A stretch of 64,000 nt of DNA, taken from assembly GCA_944326305.1 (NCBI GenBank), contig CALVDL010000012.1, forward strand, positions 1 through 64,000. The letters are read 5' to 3'. Of this stretch, positions 49,207 to 58,588 are shown piece by piece. Under the pieces are notes generated by a model. That model did no database searches and was not told the origin of the DNA. It saw nothing but the letters and a program-made list of their open reading frames with translations. This stretch comes from an uncultured Bacteroidales bacterium. GTDB lineage: Bacteria > Bacteroidota > Bacteroidia > Bacteroidales > UBA932. Numbering within the stretch: the stretch's first letter is position 1; each line of letters starts with the position of its first letter. Made by a program: the position numbers and the translations under genes.

Positions 49207-50535
49207 TTAAAGAATATCCATTACTTCGCCGATGAGGTCATATTCATCGGCTCCTGTTATCCTTACTTTCATGAACTCCCCTACCAAAGAATACGGTTCA
49301 GAGCCTTCAAATGCGGCCGGGTCGTACTTGACAAGTATCTCACCGTCCACTTCCGGGCTTTCGAACTCGCTCCTGCATACGAACACGCCGTCGGAAAAGC
49401 TGTCTACTATCACCTTCTCTTCCGTGCCGATACGGGAACGGTTGAACTCCAGCGAAATACCGCTCTGAAGGGTCATCAGTTCATCAAGACGGCGCTGTTT
49501 CTCGGCAGGACGCACGGTATCTTTGTAGTGCCCGGCCCCGTATGTGCCTTCCTCCTCCGAATATGTGAACGCACCCAGCCTTTCGAAGCGGGCCTCCTTC
49601 GCGAACTCCAGGAGTTCCGCGAATTCCTTCTTCCCCTCTCCAGGATGCCCCACTATCATAGTAGTCCTCAGCACCACCCCCGGCACACGCTCCCTCATCT
49701 CCTTTATCAAGGCCCTGGTCCATGCGCCGTCCACATGCCGGTGCATCATATCAAGAACCTTGTCGGATATGTGCTGGAGAGGAATATCCATATACCGGCA
49801 TACCTTCGGATTATCGGCCATTACATCGAGGACATCGCGCGGGAACCCGTCAGGATAGGAATAGTGTATCCTTATCCACTCTATCCCGTCTATCCCCGAA
49901 AGCCTCTCAAGCAGTTCCGCCAGCTTTCTCTCCCCGTAAAGGTCCAGGCCATAATATGTAGTGTCCTGAGCTATGACAATCAGCTCCCTGACACCCTTGT
50001 CCCTGAGCAGTTCGGCCTCCGCCACCAGCTCCTCCATCGGCACCGAGACATGCCTGCCCCGGATAAACGGTATGGCGCAGTATGCGCACCGCCTGTCGCA
50101 GCCTTCCGAAATCTTGAGGTATGCATAGTGCCCCGGAGTGGTAAGCAGCCTGCCTGTCCGGCTGTCATCCTGCCCTTTAATGCCAAGATATTCAAGAAGC
50201 GGGGAAAAGTCCCTTGCCCCGAACCAGGCATCCACCTCCGGTATCAGGCCTGGCATTTCATCGGAATACCTCTGGGAAAGGCAGCCGAACACCACTACCT
50301 GCCCGTAGTCGCCGGACTTTTTCCTTTCCACAGCCTGCAGTATCATCTGGATGGATTCCTCCTTTGCGTCACCGATGAAGCCGCAGGTGTTTATCAGCAG
50401 ACAGTCCGCCCCGCCGTCCCAGTCTTCAGGCAGGACCTCATAACAAGAGACCGCACGGGCAAGGATATGCTCCGTGTCCACGCGGTTCTTCGAGCAGCCC
50501 ATAGTGACTGCCTGCAGTGTCTGCTTCTGCTGCAT
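49207..50535 (-). CDS. rimO: Ribosomal protein S12 methylthiotransferase RimO
   Basis: This 442-residue radical-SAM enzyme adds a methylthio group to the conserved Asp of ribosomal protein S12. The N-terminal UPF0004 domain has cysteines in TMGCSKNRVDTE, NTCGFIGDA and VFGCLSQR. The radical-SAM triad is CDRRCAYCAIPFIRG, and a C-terminal TRAM domain (about 375-442) follows. IAQDTTYYGLDLYG and IHYSYPDGFP mark it as RimO rather than MiaB. Confidence 0.96.
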   Translation of the reverse strand: MQQKQTLQAVTMGCSKNRVDTEHILARAVSCYEVLPEDWDGGADCLLINTCGFIGDAKEESIQMILQAVERKKSGDYGQVVVFGCLSQRYSDEMPGLIPEVDAWFGARDFSPLLEYLGIKGQDDSRTGRLLTTPGHYAYLKISEGCDRRCAYCAIPFIRGRHVSVPMEELVAEAELLRDKGVRELIVIAQDTTYYGLDLYGERKLAELLERLSGIDGIEWIRIHYSYPDGFPRDVLDVMADNPKVCRYMDIPLQHISDKVLDMMHRHVDGAWTRALIKEMRERVPGVVLRTTMIVGHPGEGKKEFAELLEFAKEARFERLGAFTYSEEEGTYGAGHYKDTVRPAEKQRRLDELMTLQSGISLEFNRSRIGTEEKVIVDSFSDGVFVCRSEFESPEVDGEILVKYDPAAFEGSEPYSLVGEFMKVRITGADEYDLIGEVMDIL

Positions 50536-50540
50536 GCCCG

Positions 50541-50975
50541 TTACTCCTGACCTTCTTCAGAAGCCGTCTCTTTGCCGTCTTCCTCCTCGAAATCAAGGGA
50601 TGCGTATTTCTTCAGGGCATTATACCAGTCCACGACCTTTTTCATGTGGGACACATAGAACCTGTCCCTGTCGTAATCCGGCAGAGCCTTTTCAAAGAAG
50701 GACTTCAACTCCTCCGGAGAAGATTTCGATGTAGGGGCGTCTGCATCCCCGAGCACTTCCTTCATCTTGAGGAACACCTCTTTGAGCTTTGTCTCCCCCT
50801 CGTCCGTATAGATAGATATGTCAGCCAGCGTCGTAATCCTGCTGTTCATTCCGAAACAGCTTCTTTTCTTGTCTGAAAGAGCCTCCACAATCGCACCGGC
50901 CCTTGCCTGCGAGATATAGTTGAACAGGCCGCTCTGCCCGGAAATGGACAGAATCTTCGTAAGATCCGTTTTCAT
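50541..50975 (-). CDS. DUF5606-like small protein
   Basis: This 144-residue cytoplasmic protein starts DLTKILSISGQSGLFNYISQ. Then follow RAGAIVEALSDKKRSCFGMN and ITTLADISIYTDEGETKLKEVF, the conserved DUF5606 pattern of Bacteroidota. The C-terminal tail is acidic. Function is unknown; the N-terminal region resembles a small beta-barrel that could bind nucleic acid or protein. It lies 5 nt upstream of rimO and 90 nt downstream of coaE. Confidence 0.8.
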   Translation of the reverse strand: MKTDLTKILSISGQSGLFNYISQARAGAIVEALSDKKRSCFGMNSRITTLADISIYTDEGETKLKEVFLKMKEVLGDADAPTSKSSPEELKSFFEKALPDYDRDRFYVSHMKKVVDWYNALKKYASLDFEEEDGKETASEEGQE

Positions 50976-51065
50976 ACTTTTATTGTCAGTTTATTTCAGG
51001 TGGCAAATATAAGAAACTGTTTTGATTTTGATAAAAATAACTGCAGACAAGTTTTACCCACCCGT

Positions 51066-51683
51066 TCATGCCATACCGCACATGGAGGCGTAAACCGAAT
51101 CCGCCTTCCGGAAAAGGGCAGCCTCATCGGAATCATTGACGATTACATAGTCCGCATCGGCGCGCGCCAGACCTTCCGATATGTCATTGAGGAGTTTCTG
51201 CGCGGCCATCCTGCTCCTTATCCGATCTGCCGCCACACAGTCCCTGCGTACAGCCCTCTCCATCCGCACCTGAACAGGAGCATCTATCAGAAGGACCCTG
51301 TCCGCAATGTCCTTGAAAAGCGGCTTCTCCAGGATTATTGCTGATTCCATGACAACAAATGGCACGCTCCCTTCCGGGAAAGAATCCCGCCATTTGACGA
51401 AATCTTCCTTTACGGCAGGATGGACTATGCTTTCGAGCGCTGAAAGCTTCTGCGCATCGGAAAAGATTACCGACGCAAGCCTGCTGCGGCACACCTTCCC
51501 GTCCGCGCCGGTAATGTCTGTACCGAGGGCACGGGAAATCCTGGACACAAGATCCCTGTCGCTGTCATACAGCTGCCTTGTCCTGCTGTCGGAATCATAG
51601 ACAGGAATGCCCTTTGAGGCGAAATGACGGCAGACGGCAGACTTTCCGCTGCCTATCCCGCCTGTTATCACAAGCGTCTTCAT
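51066..51683 (-). CDS. coaE: Dephospho-CoA kinase
   Basis: This 205-residue enzyme catalyses the last step of coenzyme A synthesis. The start at 51683 gives MKTLVITGGIGSGKSAVCRH, with the P-loop at residues 8-15; a longer frame upstream is ybbR in another phase. LESIVHPAVKED, the lid region and DADYVIVNDSDEAAL are also typical. The ATG overlaps the ybbR stop (ATGA), giving translational coupling. Confidence 0.93.
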   Translation of the reverse strand: MKTLVITGGIGSGKSAVCRHFASKGIPVYDSDSRTRQLYDSDRDLVSRISRALGTDITGADGKVCRSRLASVIFSDAQKLSALESIVHPAVKEDFVKWRDSFPEGSVPFVVMESAIILEKPLFKDIADRVLLIDAPVQVRMERAVRRDCVAADRIRSRMAAQKLLNDISEGLARADADYVIVNDSDEAALFRKADSVYASMCGMA

Positions 51684-52657
51684 TTCTCGTCCTTGACGAC
51701 ACACTCGAAAAACCTGGGTGATATAGAATAGTTTATGACACCCTGCGGCAGGGAGGAAATACGTCCCATGCACCGTCCGCCCAGGGATTCAGCGAACTCG
51801 TTATAGTCTACATGCACACGTACACCTTCAGAAAGGTCTGAAATCACAGGGAAATCGCACCGCAGCGTAACAGTGGCGATCGAAGGATATATCATCAGAG
51901 ACTTTCCAGGGGGGACATTCTTCGCCTGGACACCTACAGTCACCGGTATCTCCACAAAACGGGTCACCGGCAGGGAATAGTGCACCTCGGTCTCGGAAAG
52001 CCTGATGCCCTTTATCCTCTCCAGCTTGGCGACGCCGTGGATACTTGTAGAGATGTCCCCGACCTTTATCGCGTCTGTATTGATCCTGGTAATGTCGTCT
52101 ATATGTGAAGGTTCCCCATAGATTGTCACTGAATCCGGCTCGATCTCCAGAGGGGAGACGGCCGTGTACTGCGGCTTGAAGGCCAGGACATGTACGGGAT
52201 TGACGGGAACCCGTTTGTGGTTCTCATACGGGAACCTGAAAAAAAGAGTGTCTGTAATGAAATACTCGATCTGGACATTGTCCCCGAATATCAGATGTGC
52301 AGACTCCTTGAGCTCGGAGGAGGTGATGTAGTAGGTCTCGCCGGACTTGTGGTGCAGGGAAGCGGCATCGAAGGCCACAGTGACTTTCCTCTTGCCGGAA
52401 AACATGCCGTTACGCACAATGTTGTACCCGGTGGTCTGGCACCTGGCAATCACATCGCTCCTGTTGGAGGACCTGAAATAATGCCCCTCGATATTGCTTG
52501 TAGCCTCCACAGACGCCTGCATGAAGTCCGTATAGCGCAGGGAAAGGTTGTGGATAAGCCATATACTGAAAGCAAGCAGGAGGGCCAGAAGAAAAACAGT
52601 CCAGTCCCTCCCGCTGATGTTCATCAACTTCAATATCTTATGAAAGAAGTCTCTCAT
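51680..52657 (-). CDS. ybbR: YbbR-domain membrane-anchored protein
   Basis: This 325-residue protein has one N-terminal membrane helix (WTVFLLALLLAFSIWLIHNL, 19-38) and YbbR-like beta modules in the periplasm (VPVNPVHVLAFKPQYTAV, IEPDSVTIYGEPSHID). YbbR proteins are linked to envelope or cyclic-dinucleotide systems in Firmicutes, but here the conserved nusB-yajC-ybbR-coaE order is the main context. It shows no catalytic residues. Confidence 0.85.
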   Translation of the reverse strand: MRDFFHKILKLMNISGRDWTVFLLALLLAFSIWLIHNLSLRYTDFMQASVEATSNIEGHYFRSSNRSDVIARCQTTGYNIVRNGMFSGKRKVTVAFDAASLHHKSGETYYITSSELKESAHLIFGDNVQIEYFITDTLFFRFPYENHKRVPVNPVHVLAFKPQYTAVSPLEIEPDSVTIYGEPSHIDDITRINTDAIKVGDISTSIHGVAKLERIKGIRLSETEVHYSLPVTRFVEIPVTVGVQAKNVPPGKSLMIYPSIATVTLRCDFPVISDLSEGVRVHVDYNEFAESLGGRCMGRISSLPQGVINYSISPRFFECVVKDEK

Positions 52658-52672
52658 TACAGCATGGCTATA

Positions 52673-52999
52673 CTACTGCTGAACGGTGTCCGAGAAATCC
52701 TTTACAACTGAATTCTTGTCGACTTTGATCTTGACATTGTTGTCAACCTCGATAAGCAGGGTCTTCTCCTTGATTTCAACAACTGTCCCGTAGATACCGC
52801 CGATAGTGACAATCCGGTCCCCTTTCTGCAGCCCTTCACGGAATTTCTGGAGCTCCTTCTGCTGCTTTCTCTGCGGACGGATCATGAAGAACCACATTAC
52901 GACAATGATGAGGATCAGCATAACCCACATGGACCATCCGCTGCCTGCCTGCTGCCCGCCGGCAGCCTGTGCCTGTAGTACAATAGTAAGGAAATTCAT
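52673..52999 (-). CDS. yajC: Preprotein translocase subunit YajC
   Basis: This 108-residue protein has one membrane helix (WSMWVMLILIIVVMWFFMIR), then the hallmark RPQRKQQKELQKFREGLQKG and GDRIVTIGGIYGTVVEI. It assists SecDF in protein export. It lies between nusB (67 nt) and ybbR (15 nt). Confidence 0.95.
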   Translation of the reverse strand: MNFLTIVLQAQAAGGQQAGSGWSMWVMLILIIVVMWFFMIRPQRKQQKELQKFREGLQKGDRIVTIGGIYGTVVEIKEKTLLIEVDNNVKIKVDKNSVVKDFSDTVQQ

Positions 53000-53066
53000 T
53001 TTCTGTTCTGTTTAATGTTAAAAAAATCCGGCCTCAAAAATAAGGCTTTATCAGTTAAAAACAAAA

Positions 53067-54026
53067 TCACTTTCCGGGATTCACGCCCTTGACCACAAGA
53101 CCCTCGTCCACCATGGACGAAATGAGCCTGTCAAGCAGCCCGTTCACGAAAATGCGGCTCTTCGGGGTACCGTAATATTTCGATATTTCCACATATTCGT
53201 TTATGGTCACCTTCACCGGGATATTCGGGAACTCCACAGCTTCGGCCAGGCCGAGGACAATAATCGCCATGTCCGTACTCACAATCCTCTCATTGTCCCA
53301 GTTGGACACCGCGGATGCGACACGTGCAGAATACTTTTCGTAGCCGGAGACGGCGGCCTGCAGGAGCCTTGTGACAAAGGCCTTGTCGCTCTCAATGCCC
53401 GGACCGGTCTTCATATCGCTCTGGTACAGCGGCGGAAGGCTCCACCTCTCCCCTTTCGCCAACGACTTCAGAGTCCGGCACACATAGGTAAGAGAATACG
53501 CCAGGTCGTCATTCCAGTAGATGGACATGTCCTCAAGTATCTGCTCCAGCTCCTGGCTTTCAGTAAACTCCTCCTCGAAAATCCTGATAAAAAGCCTGCA
53601 GTCACATGCAAGGGAGGACTCTCCCGAAGACATGTAGTCTGCATAGTACTGACGGGACTGGACAGATGTAAATATCTTCTTCAGGAATATATCGTAAGGC
53701 TCCCACGAGAACTTCTTCTTCTTGAATATCTTTGTAAAATCAGGGTCGCTGTCGAGCAGGGCCGCAAGCCTGTTGTCGGCAAAGCGGGTGTTCGGATTCA
53801 GGTCCTCCTCGGTCGGGACGAGCTTCCTTTTCGCGGACTCTATCCTCTCCTTCGCTATGGATGTCAGCGGGGACACTATGCCGAGCATAAATATATACAG
53901 GTCGCGTGTAGCCTCGCATGAAAGCTCCAGCTGTGTCCTGGCTTCCGATATGGACATATTCCCTGACAGCACACTTGAATAAAGAACTTTGAATGCCTTG
54001 ATTCTTAAGATTCGTCTATTGAGCAT
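53067..54026 (-). CDS. nusB: Transcription antitermination protein NusB (long Bacteroidota form)
   Basis: This 319-residue protein starts at ATG 54026 (MLNRRILRIKAFKVLYS), where family alignments begin; a longer frame would cross the promoter at 54047-54054. The middle (about 60-200) is a Bacteroidota-specific insertion. The C-terminal NusB helices (TDMAIIVLGLAEAVEFPNIP, KVTINEYVEISKYYGTPKS) are well conserved. NusB with S10 binds BoxA RNA to support rRNA transcription. First gene of the nusB-yajC-ybbR-coaE unit. Confidence 0.92.
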   Translation of the reverse strand: MLNRRILRIKAFKVLYSSVLSGNMSISEARTQLELSCEATRDLYIFMLGIVSPLTSIAKERIESAKRKLVPTEEDLNPNTRFADNRLAALLDSDPDFTKIFKKKKFSWEPYDIFLKKIFTSVQSRQYYADYMSSGESSLACDCRLFIRIFEEEFTESQELEQILEDMSIYWNDDLAYSLTYVCRTLKSLAKGERWSLPPLYQSDMKTGPGIESDKAFVTRLLQAAVSGYEKYSARVASAVSNWDNERIVSTDMAIIVLGLAEAVEFPNIPVKVTINEYVEISKYYGTPKSRIFVNGLLDRLISSMVDEGLVVKGVNPGK

Positions 54027-54046
54027 ACGGTTTACGAAATTTTGTG

Positions 54047-54084
54047 CAAATATATATGCATTTTCAGAAAAATCCCTAAATTTG
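54047..54084. promoter_or_regulatory. Divergent -7 elements for nusB and the DUF3276 gene
   Basis: TATATTTG on the minus strand (54054-54047) faces nusB, and TAAATTTG on the plus strand (54077-54084) faces the DUF3276 gene. The two boxes are 22 bp apart, so the promoters overlap back to back and may compete for polymerase. Confidence 0.5.
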
Positions 54085-54112
54085 CGGAGATTTACATTAA
54101 AAATACATCCAA

Positions 54113-54484
54113 ATGTATAGTGAAGAATTCGATGAGGTGAATAACCGGGAACGCTCCGGAGAAGATGTTTATTCAAAGCCCGTACGTGCCGGCAAAAGAA
54201 CATATTTCTTTGACGTCAAGTCCACTAAGGGCAATGACTACTACTTGACCATTACTGAAAGCAAGCGCAAGGTCGAGAAAGACGGCCGTTTCGCATACGA
54301 CAAGCACAAGATTTTCCTCTACAAGGAGGATTTCGACAAGTTCGCTGAAGGACTCCAGGAGGTAATCGACTACATCAGGGAGAACTGCCTTTCAGGAGAG
54401 GCGGGAACCGTAAATTCCGTTCCTCAGGACAAGGACAAGGATGTTGAGAACGGGTTCTCCGACGTGAACTTCGAGGAACTTTAA
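54113..54484 (+). CDS. DUF3276 family PUR-alpha-like nucleic-acid-binding protein
   Basis: This 123-residue protein has the PUR repeat pattern (VYSKPVRAGKRTYFFDVKST, DYYLTITESKRKVEKDGRFA, DKHKIFLYKEDFDKFAEGL). Structures of the family show a Whirly/PUR-like fold that binds single-stranded nucleic acid. It is almost universal in Bacteroidota and its precise role is not known. The tail is acidic. Probable terminator hairpin at 54506-54550. Confidence 0.92.
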   Translation: MYSEEFDEVNNRERSGEDVYSKPVRAGKRTYFFDVKSTKGNDYYLTITESKRKVEKDGRFAYDKHKIFLYKEDFDKFAEGLQEVIDYIRENCLSGEAGTVNSVPQDKDKDVENGFSDVNFEEL

Positions 54485-54505
54485 TTTCCTGCCGGACAGA
54501 AATTT

Positions 54506-54550
54506 ACAGACACCTTCCATATCGGGAAACCGAATATGGAAGGTGTCTGT
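54506..54550. terminator. Long perfect hairpin between convergent genes
   Basis: Arms of 17 bp (54506-54522 and 54534-54550) pair perfectly and the loop CGGGAAACCGA can add three more pairs. No T-run follows on either side, so it may act as a bidirectional terminator or processing signal between the DUF3276 gene and nadE. Confidence 0.6.
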
Positions 54551-54580
54551 CATTGCATATTGCCATTGGCTTGCAGGATG

Positions 54581-56593
54581 TCATTCAATACTGTCAAGGA
54601 AAACCTTGAATGATGCGTCGGACGGCATCCTCCAGTCACCTCTCGGAGACAATGAAACGGACCCGACTTTCGGGCAGTCCGGAAGGCAAGAGCGCTTGAA
54701 CTGCTGAGTGAAGAACCTGCGGATGAATACCTTGAGCCATTTCCTGATCACATCCACGCCATATACGCCGTCAAAAGCCTTGACTGCAAGGAAAAGGAGC
54801 TTTTCAGGGGAATACCCGAAACGGAAGAAATTGTAGAGGAAAAAATCATGCAGCTCGTACGGTCCCACCAGATCCTCCGTCTTCTGGGAGATGTTTCCGG
54901 CCTCATCCGCAGGAAGGAGTTCCGGGCTGACAGGGGTGTCGATAATGTCGAGCAGGATATCCCTTGCCTCCGGCAGAAGACCTGCCGCCCAGCCCACCAG
55001 ATGCCTCACCAGCGTCTTCGGGATGCTTGCATTCACTCCGTACATCGACATGTGGTCCCCATTATATGTAGCCCATCCGAGCGCGAGTTCGGAAAGGTCT
55101 CCTGTCCCGATTACAATCCCCCCGCACTGGTTCGCTATATCCATCAGTATCTGGGTGCGCTCCCTGGCCTGTGTATTTTCGTATGTGACGTCATGCACAC
55201 TCTTGTCGTGGCCTATATCCCTGAAATGCAGGTCACAGGCTTCACTGATAGGAATCTCCCTTACAGTCACCCCCAAGGCTTGCATCAGGGCCATGGCGTT
55301 ACGGTATGTCCTGCCGGTAGTCCCGTAGCCGGGCATCGTGACACCGATGACACCCTTACGGTCCAGACCGGCCTTGTCAAAGGCCTGTACGGCCACCAGC
55401 AGGGCCAGCGTACTGTCAAGCCCGCCGGATATGCCCACAACGGCATGCCTGCATCCGATATGCATAAGACGGGATGCAAGTCCGGTGACCTGTATCGAGA
55501 ATATCTCCTTGCAGCGTGAACCCCTTTCATCTTCCTTCGGGACAAACGGGTGCGGCTCGACATGGCGGCACAGCCCTTTCACGAAATCCGTCGCGGCAGG
55601 CTCCCCCGCCACAACCCTTGAATAAAGGCCGTAATACGCACTGGAGCGTGTCCCGTCCGGTGCAACGGAGCCGAAAGTGCTTGTCTTCTGCCTCAGAACA
55701 GACAGCTTTTCAATATCCACATCTGAGACAATCATCGAAGCGGAAGTCCTGAAGCGTTCATTTTCTGACAGCAGTGTGCCGTTCTCGCATATCATTGCCG
55801 CTCCTGAATACACTACGTCCTGTGTCGACTCCCCGAATCCGGCAGAACAGTATACATACGCAGACATGGTCCTTGCGGACTGCTGGCGGACAAGTTCGCA
55901 GCGGTACGCGTGCTTCATCAGCACATCATTGCTCGCAGAAAGGTTCAATATGACCTGTGCACCGGCAATGGCATGATAGGAGGACGGCGGCACAGGCGTC
56001 CAGAGGTCCTCGCACAGCTCTACCGCAAATGTCGCCCGGCCAATGGAGAAAAGCATGTCAGGCGAGATATTGGTCCTGAACCCGGAATAGGTTATCTCTG
56101 CATGGAAACCCTCCCGGACAGTGTCCTTCCCGTTGGAGAGGAAGCGCCCGGAGACAGAGGACGGGCCTTCCAGGAAGTCCCTGCCGGAAGAAAACCATCT
56201 TGCCTCATAATACTCATTATATTCAGGGAGGTGTATCTTCGGCACAATCCCCTTGATGTTCCCGTTACGGATGACCACAGCACAGTTGTACAGCCGGTCC
56301 GCGAACCTTACCGGAGCGCCAACCACGACAGTGACAGCCTTGCCCCGGGTATACTCCCTTATCCTGCCGACCGCCTTCTCCGCACTTTCTGTCAGCATCT
56401 GCTGTCCGAACAGGTCTCCGCATGTATAGCCGGTAACACATAGCTCGGGGAAAACAAGGAGCGAAACACCCTTGGATGAAGCCTCGCCTATAAGGCTGCA
56501 TATCCTCTCGGCATTCACTGCCGGATCGGCCACTTTAACTACCGGAACGGCGGCAGCCACCCTCAAGAATCCGTAATCTTTCATATAGAACAA
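54581..56593 (-). CDS. nadE: Glutamine-dependent NAD+ synthetase
   Basis: This 670-residue enzyme amidates nicotinic acid adenine dinucleotide. The N-terminal nitrilase-type glutaminase has Glu in LLVFPELCVTGYTCGD, Lys in GIVPKIHLPEYNEYYE and Cys in AVELCEDLW. The C-terminal synthetase has the P-loop VGISGGLDSTLALLV (about 386) and GTGDLSELALGWATYNGD. MFY-MKDYGFL gives two possible starts. Length suits the two-domain type. Confidence 0.95.
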   Translation of the reverse strand: MFYMKDYGFLRVAAAVPVVKVADPAVNAERICSLIGEASSKGVSLLVFPELCVTGYTCGDLFGQQMLTESAEKAVGRIREYTRGKAVTVVVGAPVRFADRLYNCAVVIRNGNIKGIVPKIHLPEYNEYYEARWFSSGRDFLEGPSSVSGRFLSNGKDTVREGFHAEITYSGFRTNISPDMLFSIGRATFAVELCEDLWTPVPPSSYHAIAGAQVILNLSASNDVLMKHAYRCELVRQQSARTMSAYVYCSAGFGESTQDVVYSGAAMICENGTLLSENERFRTSASMIVSDVDIEKLSVLRQKTSTFGSVAPDGTRSSAYYGLYSRVVAGEPAATDFVKGLCRHVEPHPFVPKEDERGSRCKEIFSIQVTGLASRLMHIGCRHAVVGISGGLDSTLALLVAVQAFDKAGLDRKGVIGVTMPGYGTTGRTYRNAMALMQALGVTVREIPISEACDLHFRDIGHDKSVHDVTYENTQARERTQILMDIANQCGGIVIGTGDLSELALGWATYNGDHMSMYGVNASIPKTLVRHLVGWAAGLLPEARDILLDIIDTPVSPELLPADEAGNISQKTEDLVGPYELHDFFLYNFFRFGYSPEKLLFLAVKAFDGVYGVDVIRKWLKVFIRRFFTQQFKRSCLPDCPKVGSVSLSPRGDWRMPSDASFKVFLDSIE

Positions 56594-56808
56594 TCAATAA
56601 GGAATTGCGGCACAAACTTACACAAAAAACATCAGATTTTTCCAGCCCGGGGCGGATGATATTCATCCCGGAAACACTGTTTCATGTGGCAGTTTTCCCG
56701 GTTTTTGCCCCTATTTTTCACATAACAAAAAAGTTTTAGATTAAAACTATTATGTTACATATATTGAATATAAGTCCATTATAACAATTGTCCCTATTGT
56801 CATGTTTT

Positions 56809-57726
56809 TTATGCATGGCGGGGTCTGATTTTTCTGAACACCTTGCTCATTTTGCCCTGTATTGCACCTGTCAGCACAATCACCGTCACCGCGACAAGCA
56901 CCAGAAGGATACCGAAACCCTCCCTCAAGGTGAAATCCTCTCCGAATACCAGTACACCGATGCAGACAGCGGTCAGAGGTTCAAGGGCACCGAGGACAGA
57001 TGTCAGGGTGCCTCCGATATTCTGCACGGCAAGGACCAGAGTGATATTCGATACCACCGTAGGAAGGACAGCAAGAAGTACCATTATACCTACCGATGAC
57101 AGGTCAGGAGGAAGCTGGAAGTCATTCGAGACAACGGTCTTCCCTCCGAAAATCAGCGTTGTGAAAATGAACACGTAGAACGCCAGCTTGCGGCTGTTCA
57201 TGTTGCGTACCCTGGACTTGTTCACACCTACAATATAGCTTCCGTATGCCACGGCGGACAGTATCACGATGACAATGCCCTTTACATCCGCGGACATACC
57301 TGTGGAAGGAAGGGAAAGCAGGGCCACACCGCACACGGCAAGGATTATGGCCACCCATGTCACCAGTGAGGTCCTCTCCCTGAAGATGAAAAACATGAGC
57401 AGCGTCACAAAGACCGGGTAGGTGAAATGCAGCGTAGTTGCCACTCCCGCACCCATATATCCATAGCCATACAACAGGAAAAGGGACGAGAAAGTGTAGA
57501 ATACCGCAAGCAGGATAAATACAGGCAGGTCTTTCCATTCTATCCTGAATGACTCCTTTTTTATGAGCATCACTGTCCCGAGAGCGATGGACGCGAAAAA
57601 GAAACGGTAGAAAAGTATGGAATCATAGACCATCCCCCTGCCCATGAGAGGCAGTGTAAAAAGAGGTATCAGCCCGAATGTGACCGATGTCGATATTCCA
57701 TAGAGTACACCTTTGAATCTGTTCAT
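56809..57726 (-). CDS. EamA-family (DMT) transporter
   Basis: This 305-residue protein has 10 membrane helices in two EamA halves (ISTSVTFGLIPLFTLPL ... and VIVILSAVAYGSYIVGVN ...). The start at 57726 (MNRFKGVLYGI) is preferred since a longer frame would include the TATCTTTG promoter box at 57753-57760. Substrate unknown; family members export amino acids or metabolites. Preceding gap of 215 nt (56594-56808) holds no gene. Confidence 0.9.
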   Translation of the reverse strand: MNRFKGVLYGISTSVTFGLIPLFTLPLMGRGMVYDSILFYRFFFASIALGTVMLIKKESFRIEWKDLPVFILLAVFYTFSSLFLLYGYGYMGAGVATTLHFTYPVFVTLLMFFIFRERTSLVTWVAIILAVCGVALLSLPSTGMSADVKGIVIVILSAVAYGSYIVGVNKSRVRNMNSRKLAFYVFIFTTLIFGGKTVVSNDFQLPPDLSSVGIMVLLAVLPTVVSNITLVLAVQNIGGTLTSVLGALEPLTAVCIGVLVFGEDFTLREGFGILLVLVAVTVIVLTGAIQGKMSKVFRKIRPRHA

Positions 57727-57752
57727 AACATGTTCTTCTGAAATCCGGGGCG

Positions 57753-57760
57753 CAAAGATA
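57753..57760 (-). promoter_or_regulatory. -7 promoter element of the EamA transporter gene
   Basis: TATCTTTG on the minus strand, 26 nt before the start codon. No -33 TTTG is evident. Confidence 0.45.
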
Positions 57761-57880
57761 GGCAATTTCGTATGAAATTCATGGAATCCGGTGGCCGGGC
57801 GGGAAAAACACACGTTGGAATGAAGTATATTTTCGTTATTTTCGTGTATTGAAACAATATTTAACACACATTAATATATT

Positions 57881-58501
57881 ATGCACATAGGAATCGCAGG
57901 AAATATCGGGAGCGGCAAGACCACTCTCACCAGGATGCTTTCGGAGCATTACGGATGGACCCCGAAATACGAGGCCGTGACATACAACCCCTATATAGAA
58001 GACTATTACAAAGACATCAGGCGCTGGTCGTTCAATCTTGAAGTGTACTTCCTTACGCAGCGTTTCAAGGACATACTGGAAATATCAAAGGCGGAAGGGA
58101 CTGTCATTCAGGACAGGACGATACTCGAAGGGGTATATATCTTCACAGCCAACAACAGGGACATGGGGAATATCTCCGAACGTGACTTCAGCACCTACAT
58201 GGAGCTTTTCCATGCAATGATGTCCGTGGTCAGGCTTCCGGACCTCCTCATATATCTCAAGTGCTCGGTGCCGCATCTTGTCTCACAGATACAGAAACGC
58301 GGACGAGACTATGAAAAAAGCATAAGCCTCGAATATCTTTCAGGGCTCAATGAACGGTACGAAGAATGGATTGCCGGCTATCCGGGAAAGGTGCTTTCCA
58401 TCGACGCAGACACTCTTGATTTTGAATCCAGGCCGGAGGACTTTTCCGGGATAACGGACAAGATAGACGCAGAATTGTTCGGGCTTTTCAGCAGGCAGTG
58501 A
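57881..58501 (+). CDS. Deoxynucleoside kinase
   Basis: This 206-residue kinase phosphorylates deoxynucleosides for DNA precursor salvage. The P-loop is GIAGNIGSGKTTL (residues 4-16). The catalytic/lid regions show IQDRTILEGVYIF (family DRS/ERS position) and IYLKCSVPHLVSQIQKRGR with lid arginines. It groups by appearance with deoxyadenosine/deoxyguanosine kinases. Monocistronic or upstream of the oxidoreductase gene (87-nt gap). Confidence 0.9.
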   Translation: MHIGIAGNIGSGKTTLTRMLSEHYGWTPKYEAVTYNPYIEDYYKDIRRWSFNLEVYFLTQRFKDILEISKAEGTVIQDRTILEGVYIFTANNRDMGNISERDFSTYMELFHAMMSVVRLPDLLIYLKCSVPHLVSQIQKRGRDYEKSISLEYLSGLNERYEEWIAGYPGKVLSIDADTLDFESRPEDFSGITDKIDAELFGLFSRQ

Positions 58502-58588
58502 ATATTTTTCCTATATTTACATGATTTACACGCCCCGACGGGCATATGACTCAAACCAAAACAATCAATCACGAATAAACCACAGGAA

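Noticed and set aside
54027..54203. NusB extended N-terminus
   Set aside because: It would cross both divergent promoter boxes and the start of the DUF3276 gene; homology begins at MLNRRILRIKAF.
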